DNA of 64,000 bases from Paenibacillus sp. URB8-2 (GCF_013393385.1 NZ_AP023239.1:2170001-2234000), one strand, 5' to 3'; positions 8,115-15,931 are shown, numbered from the stretch's first letter. Notes: generated from the sequence alone by a model not told the origin. A program made the numbers and translations.

Positions 8115-8731
8115 TTCATACCCTCCTTGGATATCGTAATTACTTGCGCTTTGCGAAACAGGCTACCATCGTCCAACCGATAACCTCTTCTTAAGACGGA
8201 CTTAATCTGGTAGGGAAAGATGGAAGGGGAATCCGGCGAGTAGGGAACCGTGCCAACCGCCTCACATAAGGTGGGATCGAACATGCTGCCCAGCACCTGA
8301 ATTTCCTTGTAGCCCAACAGGGACAATTGGCCGAGCATCTGCTCCTGCCAGTGCCGTGTCAACTGCTCCCAGCCATCAGTATGGGCGGTTTCCTGCCTGC
8401 TCCGCCCGGCTATGATGGCGTCCAGATCATCAAGCCAGCCGATCATGGCTCCAGCCGCAGATTGCAGCGCTGCAGCGTTCTGCTCCCGCAGTTCTTGCTC
8501 CTGCTCGAAAGCGACTTTCCATCCTGACTCCTGCCGCTCCAGCAGAATGCTCAGGCGTTCCAACTTGTCGGTTGTATCTTTTCCATTCTTATAAGTAAGC
8601 CGGGCCAGTTTGCTGCCCTGCTCGCCAATGCCCTTCAATTGTCCATCCGCTTCTGCGGCCGAGCGCTCTAAAGAACTTCGAAAATCCTGCAGATCTGCCC
8701 GCACAGCATCAAAACGTTTGCCGAACCACAT
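8111..8731 (-). CDS. GrpE-like nucleotide exchange factor
   Basis: A 206-residue protein. The first 130 residues are a long predicted coiled coil ([31 protein letters not shown]). The end, [21 protein letters not shown] followed by [18 protein letters not shown], matches the GrpE beta-domain with its FDP and GY.L....R.A.V pattern. In GrpE this domain opens the Hsp70 nucleotide cleft to release ADP. It is first in the operon and has its own AGGGGAGG ribosome site. A TATAAT on the minus strand (8811-8816) may be the -10 box. The order grpE-hsp70-J differs from the housekeeping hrcA-grpE-dnaK-dnaJ operon. Confidence 0.75.
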   Translation of the reverse strand: MWFGKRFDAVRADLQDFRSSLERSAAEADGQLKGIGEQGSKLARLTYKNGKDTTDKLERLSILLERQESGWKVAFEQEQELREQNAAALQSAAGAMIGWLDDLDAIIAGRSRQETAHTDGWEQLTRHWQEQMLGQLSLLGYKEIQVLGSMFDPTLCEAVGTVPYSPDSPSIFPYQIKSVLRRGYRLDDGSLFRKAQVITISKEGMK

Positions 8732-8994
8732 AGTATGCCTCCCCTGAGGTTTAGTGAAGTATAAAATACCGCAGCGATATCCTCCTTGATTTAAGTCAGT
8801 CCATTAATAAATTATACTTATTTCAGGAGCTTAAAACGAGCTTTGATTTATAAAAAGAGAAAATAACATGAGAGGGCATCAACAAGGCCGCTATGGTGTT
8901 TAATCAAACTTCATTACTGGTATGTTTTACTCATGAACCTGAATTCTGATGGTCAGTTCTGTTGCAAATATAAGGTGTATTCGGAGGCAAGGTT

Positions 8995-9336
8995 ATGGCG
9001 ACTGTTCAAGGAAAATTATTTAAAGTTACATACAGCAATTGGTATGGAGCGGTTCGAGGGCAGCCTTTCCGTAAAATTGCAATCGAGGCGAATGCTCCTC
9101 TCTATGATCTGGCTGTCGCAACGATTGATCCTTTTGATTTCGATTTGCAAAAGATGTTGTTGCTGTATGATTATGGGGACGAATGGCGTATTATTGTGCA
9201 GTATCTTGGAGATACCGAGGTCCATACAGTGCAGAGATTGCCTTTAATTGTGGTTACTAAAGGTGAAGCTCTTGATCAGTATAAAGGCTTTGAGCACGAA
9301 GAGAGTGAGGAAGAATGGGCAGCGGACGAAAGATAA
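8995..9336 (+). CDS. Plasmid pRiA4b ORF-3 / IS1096 passenger-like protein
   Basis: A 113-residue protein with LYDYGDEWRIIVQYLGD near the middle, which fits the pRiA4b ORF-3 family pattern (Y.FGD.W...V), and an acidic C-terminus (EHEESEEEW). Function is unknown in the family, which is often carried by mobile DNA. The ATG at 8995 follows GGAGG with a 7-bp gap. It is shorter than many family members and may be a minimal version. It stands alone, on the plus strand, just before the second tRNA cassette. Confidence 0.6.
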   Translation: MATVQGKLFKVTYSNWYGAVRGQPFRKIAIEANAPLYDLAVATIDPFDFDLQKMLLLYDYGDEWRIIVQYLGDTEVHTVQRLPLIVVTKGEALDQYKGFEHEESEEEWAADER

Positions 9337-9359
9337 TGGGCGCTAGAAACGGATTTCTA

Positions 9360-9580
9360 TGGAAATTGTCGTAGATGCGTATTAATTGAGAAAAAAAGCA
9401 ATGGCTGGTATTATTTAAAGGACCATGTCCAGTTTCCTTTTAAGGCGAATTGCAATCAAGCAATGCTCAAATCTCCGCTTAAGAGCGGGAAGCAGGTCAA
9501 CGTTCTGCGGATGGCTCCTGAAAGTGAATCGGCCCAAGAGGAAACCGAAGACGGACTTATTGGGTGGAGCTAGGTTATCT
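9360..9580 (+). pseudogene. Broken CcbP-like calcium-binding protein gene
   Basis: The first frame gives MEIVVDAY (9360-9383) then TAA. A shifted frame continues NGWYYLKDHVQFPFKANC, then SPLKSGKQVNVLRMAPESES, and ends with a premature TAG at 9570-9572. MEIVVDAY, WYYL...FPFKA.C, SPLK.G..V.V..MAPE are the conserved blocks of small acidic CcbP-type calcium-binding proteins. At least one frameshift between the first two blocks and an altered C-terminus make it a pseudogene. It lies 80 bp before the tRNA fragment at 9662. Confidence 0.6.
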
Positions 9581-9661
9581 TGTTTGAAAAGTAAACGCTT
9601 GAAAACCAATCATTGTCATGCGAGGTGAAGATTCAGGGCAGTGCCCTTGACTACCTCGCCA

Positions 9662-9715
9662 GAGCGCATCGCTGGCAGCGATGAGGTCAGGGGTTCGATC
9701 CACCTAGCTCCACCA
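9662..9715 (+). pseudogene. 5'-truncated tRNA-Ala copy 2
   Basis: From GAGCGCATCGCTGGCAGCG to CTCCACCA it matches tRNA-Ala(GGC) from the D-arm to the 3' end. The acceptor 5' strand and most of the D-arm are missing, and the T-stem/acceptor junction has lost bases (GATCCACCTAGCTCC versus GATCCCCCTAGGCTCC). It cannot fold as a tRNA. Confidence 0.9.
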
Positions 9716-9721
9716 TAATAT

Positions 9722-9794
9722 GGACTCTTAGTTCAGTTGGTAGAGCAGTTGACTCTTAACCAATTGGTCCAGGGTTCGAGTCCCTGAGAGTCCA
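9722..9794 (+). tRNA. tRNA-Lys(CTT), copy 2, probably impaired
   Basis: The acceptor, D-arm, CTCTTAA anticodon loop and T-arm are all there. The anticodon stem GTTGA faces CCAAT, leaving an A-C mismatch next to the loop, and the D-stem has one G-T pair (GTTC). No promoter like that at 2393 is visible upstream. It may be a duplicate losing function. Confidence 0.75.
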
Positions 9795-9799
9795 TCACA

Positions 9800-9827
9800 G
9801 AAAGAACGGCAGAGATGCCGTTCTTTT
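9800..9827 (+). terminator. tRNA-type terminator, copy 2
   Basis: AAGAACGGCA / TGCCGTTCTT with loop GAGA and TTTT, identical in stem and loop to copy 1 at 2666. Confidence 0.8.
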
Positions 9828-9930
9828 GCTATTTCGGGGAGCGGGTGTTTATGTAGGAATTGGATTGGGGGGATTACAGACCTGATCAGATAAGGCGGAA
9901 ATCAAGAGGATTTGCAGGCAGATTAAGAAG

Positions 9931-10944
9931 ATGTATGAGTTTGTTAATATTAACAAAGATAGATTAGGAAACGAAGTTCAGCAAATATTAAATGTAGTCG
10001 AGAGTAATTTGCGCGAATATGTGTTGCAACTGGAGTATTTGTCATCTGGTCGCATACATATTACTTCAAACCGAGATCGGTTAAATCCCTTACCTCCATC
10101 TGCATTGTTGGAGGAGTTAATTCAACAAAGAGATGAGCAACGTATATTATTAACACAAAAAGACAGGGAGCTTTATGAAGAAATAATTATTGGAAGTGTA
10201 GGTAAAGCAATCCAAAAAAGAATTCATCGTGCGAAAGATTGGGTTCTTCAAATGGATAGTTTAATGAACCTCCGTGATACTTCGAGTGGCTTAAAGTTAT
10301 CGCTCAGTTGGGAGCCTAAAAAAGCAGAAACTGAAACGGAGATCCCTACAGATGCTCTAGTTGAATTACTATTAAGGGATGCTCATCAAATGGATGATGA
10401 CGAGATTGATCAGGTTGTAGAGCATTTCCGCACTCGTATATTAAAAGCAAAAGTCAATGCTGAGGAAGAGCAAGGGATGTTAAGATATTATCTGAATGAA
10501 ATACTGGACTACCGTTCTTGGTTCGAATTCAGATTATACTTCCGTAAAGGAGAACAAACCGGCTATAAGGAGCTTACGGATTCTAAGTTTAATGTGTTAA
10601 GCGGAGGGGAGAAAGCTATGGCTATGTATATTCCACTGTTCGCCGCCACATTTTCCAGATATAGTGATGCTCGTGATGAGGCTCCCAAAATTATATCATT
10701 AGACGAAGCTTTTGCCGGTGTAGATGATGCAAACATGCGCGATATGTTTCAGTTGTTAACAGAGATGGGCTTTGATTATATTATGACGTCTCAAGTATTG
10801 TGGGGCTGCTATGACACAGTACCACGATTGGCTATTTATGAAATATATCGTCCCAAGGATATTCGTGTAGTGACATTATTTCATTATCGCTGGAACGGTA
10901 AAAGTAAGGTTCTAGTTGAACCAGAACTTTCGTTGAGTAAATAG
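9931..10944 (+). pseudogene. C-terminal fragment of Wadjet condensin-like ATPase JetC
   Basis: 337 residues matching the end of a large SMC-like ATPase of the TIGR02680 type. It keeps coiled-coil helices, the ABC signature LSGGEKAMAMY (about residue 227) and Walker B with IISLDEAFAG, then MTSQVLWGCYD. The N-terminal head with Walker A and the long coiled coils, roughly the first 1000 residues of the usual protein, are gone. The frame is open back only to 9886, 60 bp after the tRNA terminator, so the cut lies at the module edge. Without Walker A it cannot form a working ATPase. JetA and JetB are also absent. AT-rich codon use differs from the core genes. Confidence 0.8.
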
Positions 10945-10958
10945 ACGAGGTATTGCAT

Positions 10959-12389
10959 ATGGAGATTGGATTTCGTAAAACAGCCAAGCAGTATTACAGC
11001 GATCCGCATCTTGAGAAACTCCTTGCTGCTGTTTTCAAAAAATATCAGGGGCAAGGTGGGGTGCGCGGGAATGCCAAAATGGTAGTGGGTTCATTTGCAG
11101 AGGCTAGCCGCTTACAAAGGTTTTTCGGCAGTAAAGTAGAGAGAATAATCCGGCCTAATACTATCCTTGAAGTACCACTATCTTTGTTTACAGAAGATAT
11201 TATGCGTGGGCATCAGCTTACCATCCCAGACTTGTATGAATTATTATACGATATCCCTCTTTTGACTAAAAAAGAGGATAAACAGCTTAAAGAACGTCAA
11301 TGGATAGATTTGTTTGAGCGTATAGCAACACGATTTACTCAGGAAACCCAACTTGATTTATTTAACGGACAATTTAGTGCGGTGACATATGATTGGTTCG
11401 GCCGATTAAGAGAGGGTAAGGCGCTGGGATACCAAATAGCAAAAACTGTGATCCGTAATGGTGGAGATGCTGAAAATGATCTTTTCTACTGTGCAAAGGC
11501 TTTGTGGAGGTTACTCGTTGAGAAAAATAAATTAAAGAATGAGTTGAATACTGATGCGGAGTATATTTTCATTCCAATATTCGCTGATAAGATCACCAAA
11601 AATCCTCATTTCTTTGATGTGAAATTTCCAAGTGGAAGACTGTTTTTAGCTGCATTATGTGACATGTACAATATCAAAGTTGAATCTGGAGAAGTTGCCA
11701 TCAACGAAAACTTGATCAATATGGATTTTATGAAAGATCGGCAAATCTACAGGCACTTTGGGCTTATGGATGATAGTCTCAGCTCCATTTCACATGTGTT
11801 TGCTTCAGGATTTGTTGATGGTGCTTCCCCGAGAACATTAAATCTGCACGAAATTGAGACAAGGAATTATTGGCCCGAATATACTGAAATATATCTTTTT
11901 GAAAATCCAGCAGTATTTTCTTACTTGGTGTTAGAAACAATTCAATTTTTTAAGAAGAATGGCTTTTCATATAATCATTTCTCTAATGTCTTTCCTCCTC
12001 TTATTTGTACATCTGGGCAGGCACGAAGTGCGACCAAGTTCTTTATTAGAAAATGTCTAGAGGTTAATCCTGATTGCAAAATCTATTACTCTGGTGATTT
12101 TGATCTTCATGGTATTCAGATGTTGCATAAAATGGAAGAACTAGTTCAAAAAAAAGTTGTTCAGCATTTTATGGATGTAGCAACGTACAGGAGATTCTTA
12201 GATCCTGATAGCTTGCCCATGTCTTTTCAAGATAGAAAGCTTCTTCGCAAGATGCGTGGAGATCAATTAGCTCAGGCAATGGCCGAGGCGGGGATTAAGG
12301 TGTATCAGGAATCTACTGTAGCTGATTTGAAAGAGGAATGGATAAATTCGATAGCCGGACTTGTGCAACAGCTTTCCGATTCATTTTAA
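10959..12389 (+). CDS. Wadjet JetD-like protein (TIGR02679 / DUF2399)
   Basis: A 476-residue, apparently full-length protein. In intact Wadjet systems JetD is the topoisomerase-VI-like nuclease that cuts plasmid DNA extruded by the JetABC condensin. The C-terminal half has ICTSGQARSATKFF and YYSGDFDLHGIQM, where the DFD looks like the Toprim metal-binding DxD. I chose ATG 10959, eight bases after GAGG; TTG 10953 is possible. It follows the jetC fragment by 14 bp. With jetA, jetB and most of jetC lost here, it has no local partner, so it is an orphan unless another Wadjet operon exists elsewhere. Confidence 0.75.
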   Translation: MEIGFRKTAKQYYSDPHLEKLLAAVFKKYQGQGGVRGNAKMVVGSFAEASRLQRFFGSKVERIIRPNTILEVPLSLFTEDIMRGHQLTIPDLYELLYDIPLLTKKEDKQLKERQWIDLFERIATRFTQETQLDLFNGQFSAVTYDWFGRLREGKALGYQIAKTVIRNGGDAENDLFYCAKALWRLLVEKNKLKNELNTDAEYIFIPIFADKITKNPHFFDVKFPSGRLFLAALCDMYNIKVESGEVAINENLINMDFMKDRQIYRHFGLMDDSLSSISHVFASGFVDGASPRTLNLHEIETRNYWPEYTEIYLFENPAVFSYLVLETIQFFKKNGFSYNHFSNVFPPLICTSGQARSATKFFIRKCLEVNPDCKIYYSGDFDLHGIQMLHKMEELVQKKVVQHFMDVATYRRFLDPDSLPMSFQDRKLLRKMRGDQLAQAMAEAGIKVYQESTVADLKEEWINSIAGLVQQLSDSF

Positions 12390-12407
12390 AAAGGAGGCAG
12401 CAGCAGT

Positions 12408-12944
12408 ATGTTAGCTGAATTCTATAAAACCCTTGATTCTCCTGAAGAGTTGGGGGCAAACATTTTAATTCCGGATCATGGCCCAGCATTGTACCTCTCT
12501 GAAAGAGGTGCTTTGTTTTGTTACATGGGAATAATTAGTAGGGAAGGGAATGGAACTTCTGTAGATGGGTGGCCATATTACCTCCGTGGTAAGTTAGCAG
12601 AAAAAAGTAAAAAACTGATAAAAGGTTTTTATAGATTGCAAGCAGGTTGTATATTAATGACCAATTTCTTGGATCATGAATTTTATAGTAAGACAAAGTT
12701 CAAACGGGTAAAAAACTATATTGTAAGTTTGCCGGTAGCGAGTTCTTGTGATTATGGTATCGTGCGGAGGATTAATTCTGAGCATTCATCCTATTTTGAA
12801 GAGAACGAAGCAATGTCCCGTGCATGTTTTGGTCTGACATACGGTGAGCTTAAACAAGCTGTGGAAATTTATGCTCGAAGATTAGGAGTTTTTAATGAGT
12901 ATATACAATACCCAAGGATCACACGGTCAATGAAAAAAAGATAA
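12408..12944 (+). CDS. Protein of unknown function downstream of jetD
   Basis: A 178-residue protein that I do not recognise. The ATG at 12408 follows AAAGGAGGCAGCAGC, a strong ribosome site, and it begins 18 bp after the jetD stop, so it belongs to the same transcript. No signal peptide or membrane span is evident. It has a hydrophobic, aromatic-rich core (LFCYMGIIS, WPYYLRGKLAEK) and a basic C-terminus (ITRSMKKR). It is AT-rich like its neighbours. It could be an accessory protein of the defence module. Confidence 0.55.
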   Translation: MLAEFYKTLDSPEELGANILIPDHGPALYLSERGALFCYMGIISREGNGTSVDGWPYYLRGKLAEKSKKLIKGFYRLQAGCILMTNFLDHEFYSKTKFKRVKNYIVSLPVASSCDYGIVRRINSEHSSYFEENEAMSRACFGLTYGELKQAVEIYARRLGVFNEYIQYPRITRSMKKR

Positions 12945-12963
12945 TTTTTGTGATATTACAGGA

Positions 12964-13221
12964 TTGTGGATTCCGCCTAAATTTCCGTATATAACTTTTA
13001 ATGGGGGCGATTATACTTATTCTCATGTTTCGTTATACGGTTTTTACCGTCATGTGGATATCATGCTTTCAATGGGAAGCGACACTCTAGCATCGAAAAT
13101 TTTTACACATGAGGTACCAGACATTGAGGTGTTGAACGAGCTTCATCTAATTGAGGATTATTTTCCAATGGGGATAAAAGTAACTAAAGAACATGTTTTT
13201 CCTGATGCTTACATACGTTGA
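12964..13221 (+). CDS. Short unknown protein or C-terminal gene remnant
   Basis: An 85-codon frame starting at TTG 12964 with IPPKFPYITFNGGDYTYSH and LYGFYRHVDIML, ending FPDAYIR. I do not recognise it. No ribosome site precedes the TTG, and the text reads as the middle of a folded protein, so it may be the end of a gene whose start is lost. It begins 19 bp after the previous stop. Confidence 0.4.
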   Translation: MWIPPKFPYITFNGGDYTYSHVSLYGFYRHVDIMLSMGSDTLASKIFTHEVPDIEVLNELHLIEDYFPMGIKVTKEHVFPDAYIR

Positions 13222-13313
13222 TTCTGGGCGATTCATCACAACCAATCTTTTTTTTATTTAATGTTTACATGTTATATTATCCTTAAATTCCTCATAGGAG
13301 GCTAAATAAAGTC

Positions 13314-13547
13314 ATGTCTGTACCTAAAAGAATGGATAAACAAACAGCTCGTGAACTACGTTCGATTTTTGAAAAAATGAATATCACCCAAAGTAAAGTC
13401 AAAATCGGCCTTGATAACGATACAATCGAAGTTGAAGATGACTATTCAATTGATGATATTCTTGAATCCGCCAGTATATTGACTCCTGATGAAGCAAAAG
13501 AACTGTACGATGAGGTTCGGAGAATGCGTGAGGATGAGTGGAATTGA
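13314..13547 (+). CDS. Predicted type II antitoxin
   Basis: A 77-residue acidic protein (many D/E, ending EVRRMREDEWN). The ATG at 13314 follows CATAGGAGGCTAAATAAAGTC. Its TGA overlaps the ATG of a PIN-domain toxin start (TGATG), the usual arrangement for VapBC-like pairs. The basic N-terminus (SVPKRMDKQTARELR) could bind DNA. The family is not identified from sequence alone; the role comes from the neighbour. Confidence 0.65.
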   Translation: MSVPKRMDKQTARELRSIFEKMNITQSKVKIGLDNDTIEVEDDYSIDDILESASILTPDEAKELYDEVRRMREDEWN

Positions 13548-13639
13548 TGAGAGGTTATTTAATTGATACCAACATTGCTATCGCTTTTTTGGTAGGAGAA
13601 CCTGACGCCATGTCTTTTGCGCGTCGCCAAAGAAGATAA
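13547..13639 (+). pseudogene. PIN-domain (VapC-like) toxin, truncated at the tRNA fragment
   Basis: Only 30 residues remain: MRGYLIDTNIAIAFLVGEPD then a short unrelated end and TAA. YLIDTNIAI is the first strand of a PIN nuclease with its catalytic aspartate. The rest, about 100 residues, is missing. The text changes 8 bp before the tRNA-Ala fragment at 13647, so the cut lies at the module boundary. The antitoxin is intact and in-frame start coupling is kept, so the loss is recent or tolerated. Confidence 0.8.
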
Positions 13640-13646
13640 AATGAAT

Positions 13647-13684
13647 GCGATGAGGTCAGGGGTTCGACCCCCTAGGCTCCACCA
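13647..13684 (+). pseudogene. 5'-truncated tRNA-Ala copy 3
   Basis: GCGATGAGGTCAGGGG onward to GGCTCCACCA equals tRNA-Ala from the 3' side of the anticodon stem to CCA, with one T-loop-region change (GACCCC for GATCCCC). The 5' half is missing. It abuts the cut PIN gene. Confidence 0.9.
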
Positions 13685-13690
13685 TAATAT

Positions 13691-13763
13691 GGACTCTTAG
13701 CTCAGTTGGAAGAGCAGTTGACTCTTAATCAATTGGTCCAGGGTTCGAGTCCCTGAGAGTCCA
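13691..13763 (+). tRNA. tRNA-Lys(CTT), copy 3
   Basis: A full cloverleaf with GTTGA/TCAAT anticodon stem and CTCTTAA loop; the D-loop has GGAAGAGC in place of GGTAGAGC. No CCA. The spacer from tRNA-Ala (CCATAATAT) matches copy 2, not copy 1. No obvious promoter is near, so expression is uncertain. Confidence 0.85.
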
Positions 13764-13769
13764 TACAAG

Positions 13770-13797
13770 AAAGAACGGCAGCGATGCCGTTCTTTTA
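13770..13797 (+). terminator. tRNA-type terminator, copy 3
   Basis: AAGAACGGCA / TGCCGTTCTT around GCGA with TTTTATTTT; one loop base differs from copies 1 and 2. Confidence 0.8.
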
Positions 13798-13822
13798 TTT
13801 TGGTTTCAATTTTTCTATTCAG

Positions 13823-14500
13823 TTAGGATCTTTGCTGCAACTTTAACGCGTGCCAAGCCACCGACATCAGCCATGCACAATATGCTGCCATTAGAAGCCG
13901 ATTGGGCCATCCGATTAACACGTTCGGACCGAATTTACCTCCGCTTTGCAGAAGCGTAACGGCTAAAGTCAATAGCATCAACAGTAAGCATATCCAAATT
14001 AGGTTGGACATCCATAGAAGCGATCGCCGTGCCGGGGACCAAGATTGCTCGCGAATCAAACTCCGGCTAATAAGTATAGCAGCAATTGTAAGGCCGGGGT
14101 TGCCGACCATAGACGCTAAACCATGAAGATTGCCATGTGTTGTCAAGGCATCTTTGCTTGCCGTTATGGGATCAATGGTAAAGAATGCTGCACAGGCAAT
14201 AGCGGCGGCACTAATCAACAGTAAAGTCAGACCGATATAACCGCCGGTAGTCCTTATTTGCGACCGGATCGCGATGAATAGGGCGGCACAGCTAATCGAT
14301 AAGGAAAGAAACGCGATACTCATGACCCAGCCATTACTCCCAATCGCATACTCGCTAACCATACGCCACGAAGGATCAAACTCCGGTTTGATGACGTGCA
14401 GAGCGACAAGTAATATCAGGAACAAGACGGATGCCGCCCATGAAAAACGCGCAGCGGTTTGTGAGATCGGCGTTACAGGCTTAGTTGTAACAGTTTGCAT
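13823..14500 (-). CDS. DUF998 family membrane protein
   Basis: A 225-residue protein with about six hydrophobic spans. After the first span it has WRMVSEYAIGSNGWVMS, the 'SEY..G..G' pattern of DUF998 proteins, whose function is unknown. The ATG at 14500 follows GGGGG. It is on the minus strand, downstream of a DUF1801 gene and a second DUF998 gene, with gaps of about 35 and 105 bp, so the three may be co-transcribed. Confidence 0.75.
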   Translation of the reverse strand: MQTVTTKPVTPISQTAARFSWAASVLFLILLVALHVIKPEFDPSWRMVSEYAIGSNGWVMSIAFLSLSISCAALFIAIRSQIRTTGGYIGLTLLLISAAAIACAAFFTIDPITASKDALTTHGNLHGLASMVGNPGLTIAAILISRSLIREQSWSPARRSLLWMSNLIWICLLLMLLTLAVTLLQSGGKFGPNVLIGWPNRLLMAAYCAWLMSVAWHALKLQQRS

Positions 14501-14534
14501 GTATAAACCCCCTTATTTCGAAAAAAAGAATGGT

Positions 14535-14876
14535 TTACAAGGTACTGGATGCTTGCTTTAAAAGCTTTGTCAACAGTTCGAAATCAACCGTCTGGCCATC
14601 ACGGATTTTGATTGTCTTTCTTTCGGAAGGGCCTTCAAACAAACCTTCTGGCAATTTGAGATTTGCGGCGTTAAAGATCGTAAAACTTACTGTTTCCTTT
14701 GCCGTCGAGATCACAGCTGCATACTTGCCGTTATTCAAAAAATGAGGTTTGCGGTATTGGATCCGCTCCTCTACATCGGGAATCGAATCGTGTACAATCT
14801 GTCGAAGCTGGTTGCCAACAATCGCTTGCCACGGTTGATTTACATTGTTAATAAAGTCGGTGACTTCTTGGTTCAT
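14535..14876 (-). CDS. DUF1801 (YdhG-like) protein
   Basis: A 113-residue cytoplasmic protein. It has FINNVNQPWQAIVGNQLRQI, RKPHFLNNGKYAAVI and VSFTIFNAANLKLP, typical of the DUF1801/YdhG family, some of which are described as iron chaperones (frataxin-like fold). The ATG at 14876 has GAGGAGA five bases before it; the frame is open 34 codons further upstream but without a ribosome site. It lies between two DUF998 genes. Confidence 0.75.
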   Translation of the reverse strand: MNQEVTDFINNVNQPWQAIVGNQLRQIVHDSIPDVEERIQYRKPHFLNNGKYAAVISTAKETVSFTIFNAANLKLPEGLFEGPSERKTIKIRDGQTVDFELLTKLLKQASSTL

Positions 14877-14981
14877 AGAATCTCCTCTTTCATTGAAATT
14901 TGATTTAGCGAGTAAAGTACGTTTTAAAGTCGGTGCAAGGACTTTCATGGATACGTTGTTGCTCAGATCTTTAAGCATGAA

Positions 14982-15644
14982 TTAGTTTGTCGATTCCTTG
15001 TTACCTAGTAGACGAAGTGTTAGGAGCACGATCCAGAGGCACCCTACAGCCATAGAAATCCGTTCAAAGAGACCGCTTGGCGCACTGGGCATCACATTGG
15101 AGAAGTCCAAGGCAACAAAAATGCTGCATAGGACAAAAGAAGCGAAAACGACGAGTGCCGAGAGAATGGAATAAACTCTCCATCTTATCCAATCAGAGCT
15201 TTCCTTGAATTTACTTGACAGGACAAGGCAAACGGCAATTAATGAACCAAATACCAGTGCTCCTCCAATATCGTGAATCTGGCCTGATACGCTGCGGCTA
15301 GCGGGTAAACCGGGAGGCCAATTCAGCCCAGGATCTATGGGGAACAAGGCAGCTATAAGCAATCCTAATCCGAACGTACCCATAAAAATGGAGCCCCACA
15401 CCGCGCTTTTGCCTGACTCAAGAGTTAGTTTTAGCACGATGGAAAAAACTAGAATCAACGTTCCGGAGAGAAGCAAATTCCATGTCCCAAGCCAGCCTCG
15501 CTCGCCCAGACTCTGATGGCTGATCCAATGGCGTATTGGATTAAATTCTGATCTCGTTAATGCGTCAACGGTAGCAACACCATTCAGGGAAATCGGGACG
15601 ATAATGCCTAACTTCAACAATCTTTTTTTCCACACGGTAGACAT
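14982..15644 (-). CDS. DUF998 family membrane protein
   Basis: A 220-residue membrane protein with about six spans and RHWISHQSLGERGWLGTWN after the first one, the DUF998 pattern with SEY replaced by SHQ. It is only distantly similar to the DUF998 gene at 13823. It starts divergently from the MarR gene at 15958, across a 313-bp gap that holds a perfect inverted repeat. Confidence 0.7.
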   Translation of the reverse strand: MSTVWKKRLLKLGIIVPISLNGVATVDALTRSEFNPIRHWISHQSLGERGWLGTWNLLLSGTLILVFSIVLKLTLESGKSAVWGSIFMGTFGLGLLIAALFPIDPGLNWPPGLPASRSVSGQIHDIGGALVFGSLIAVCLVLSSKFKESSDWIRWRVYSILSALVVFASFVLCSIFVALDFSNVMPSAPSGLFERISMAVGCLWIVLLTLRLLGNKESTN

Positions 15645-15909
15645 CTGGTCACATCTCCATTATTTGAAGTAAATATCGGCAACCCTGAAGCGGACATTAG
15701 GTGCTGAAAAGAGCATTCGCTTTTTTTGCTGCATGCCTCCTTTTGCAAATTGAAATTGACAATCTGGAAACGTCAGGAGCAATAATATAAACTTGATAGG
15801 TGAATATCCCTGAGGAAGCTCATTTACCAGATATTCATTGCGTGTACCAACACTCTCTTGCGTTTGGATTTTCTATTGGATTTGATGTATTATAATCGTA
15901 TCATATATC

Positions 15910-15931
15910 TTATCTTATTAAACTAAGATAA
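15910..15931. promoter_or_regulatory. Candidate MarR operator
   Basis: TTATCTTA and TAAGATAA form a perfect 8-bp inverted repeat with a 6-bp spacer, 27 bp before the marR start and within the divergent promoter region. Autoregulation by the MarR protein is inferred. The remaining 15645-15909 shows no gene. Confidence 0.6.

Noticed and set aside
8732..8994. A heat-shock CIRCE or CtsR site upstream of the GrpE-like gene
   Set aside because: Neither TTAGCACTC-N9-GAGTGCTAA nor the CtsR heptad repeat can be found; only a possible TATAAT box is seen.
13222..13313. Extra small gene before the antitoxin
   Set aside because: Only promoter-like AT-rich DNA and the AGGAGG site of the antitoxin are visible.
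9662..13763. Reading all later tRNA copies as functional tRNA genes
   Set aside because: The tRNA-Ala copies lack their 5' halves. The tRNA-Lys copies fold but have no visible promoter, and copy 2 has a mismatch in the anticodon stem.
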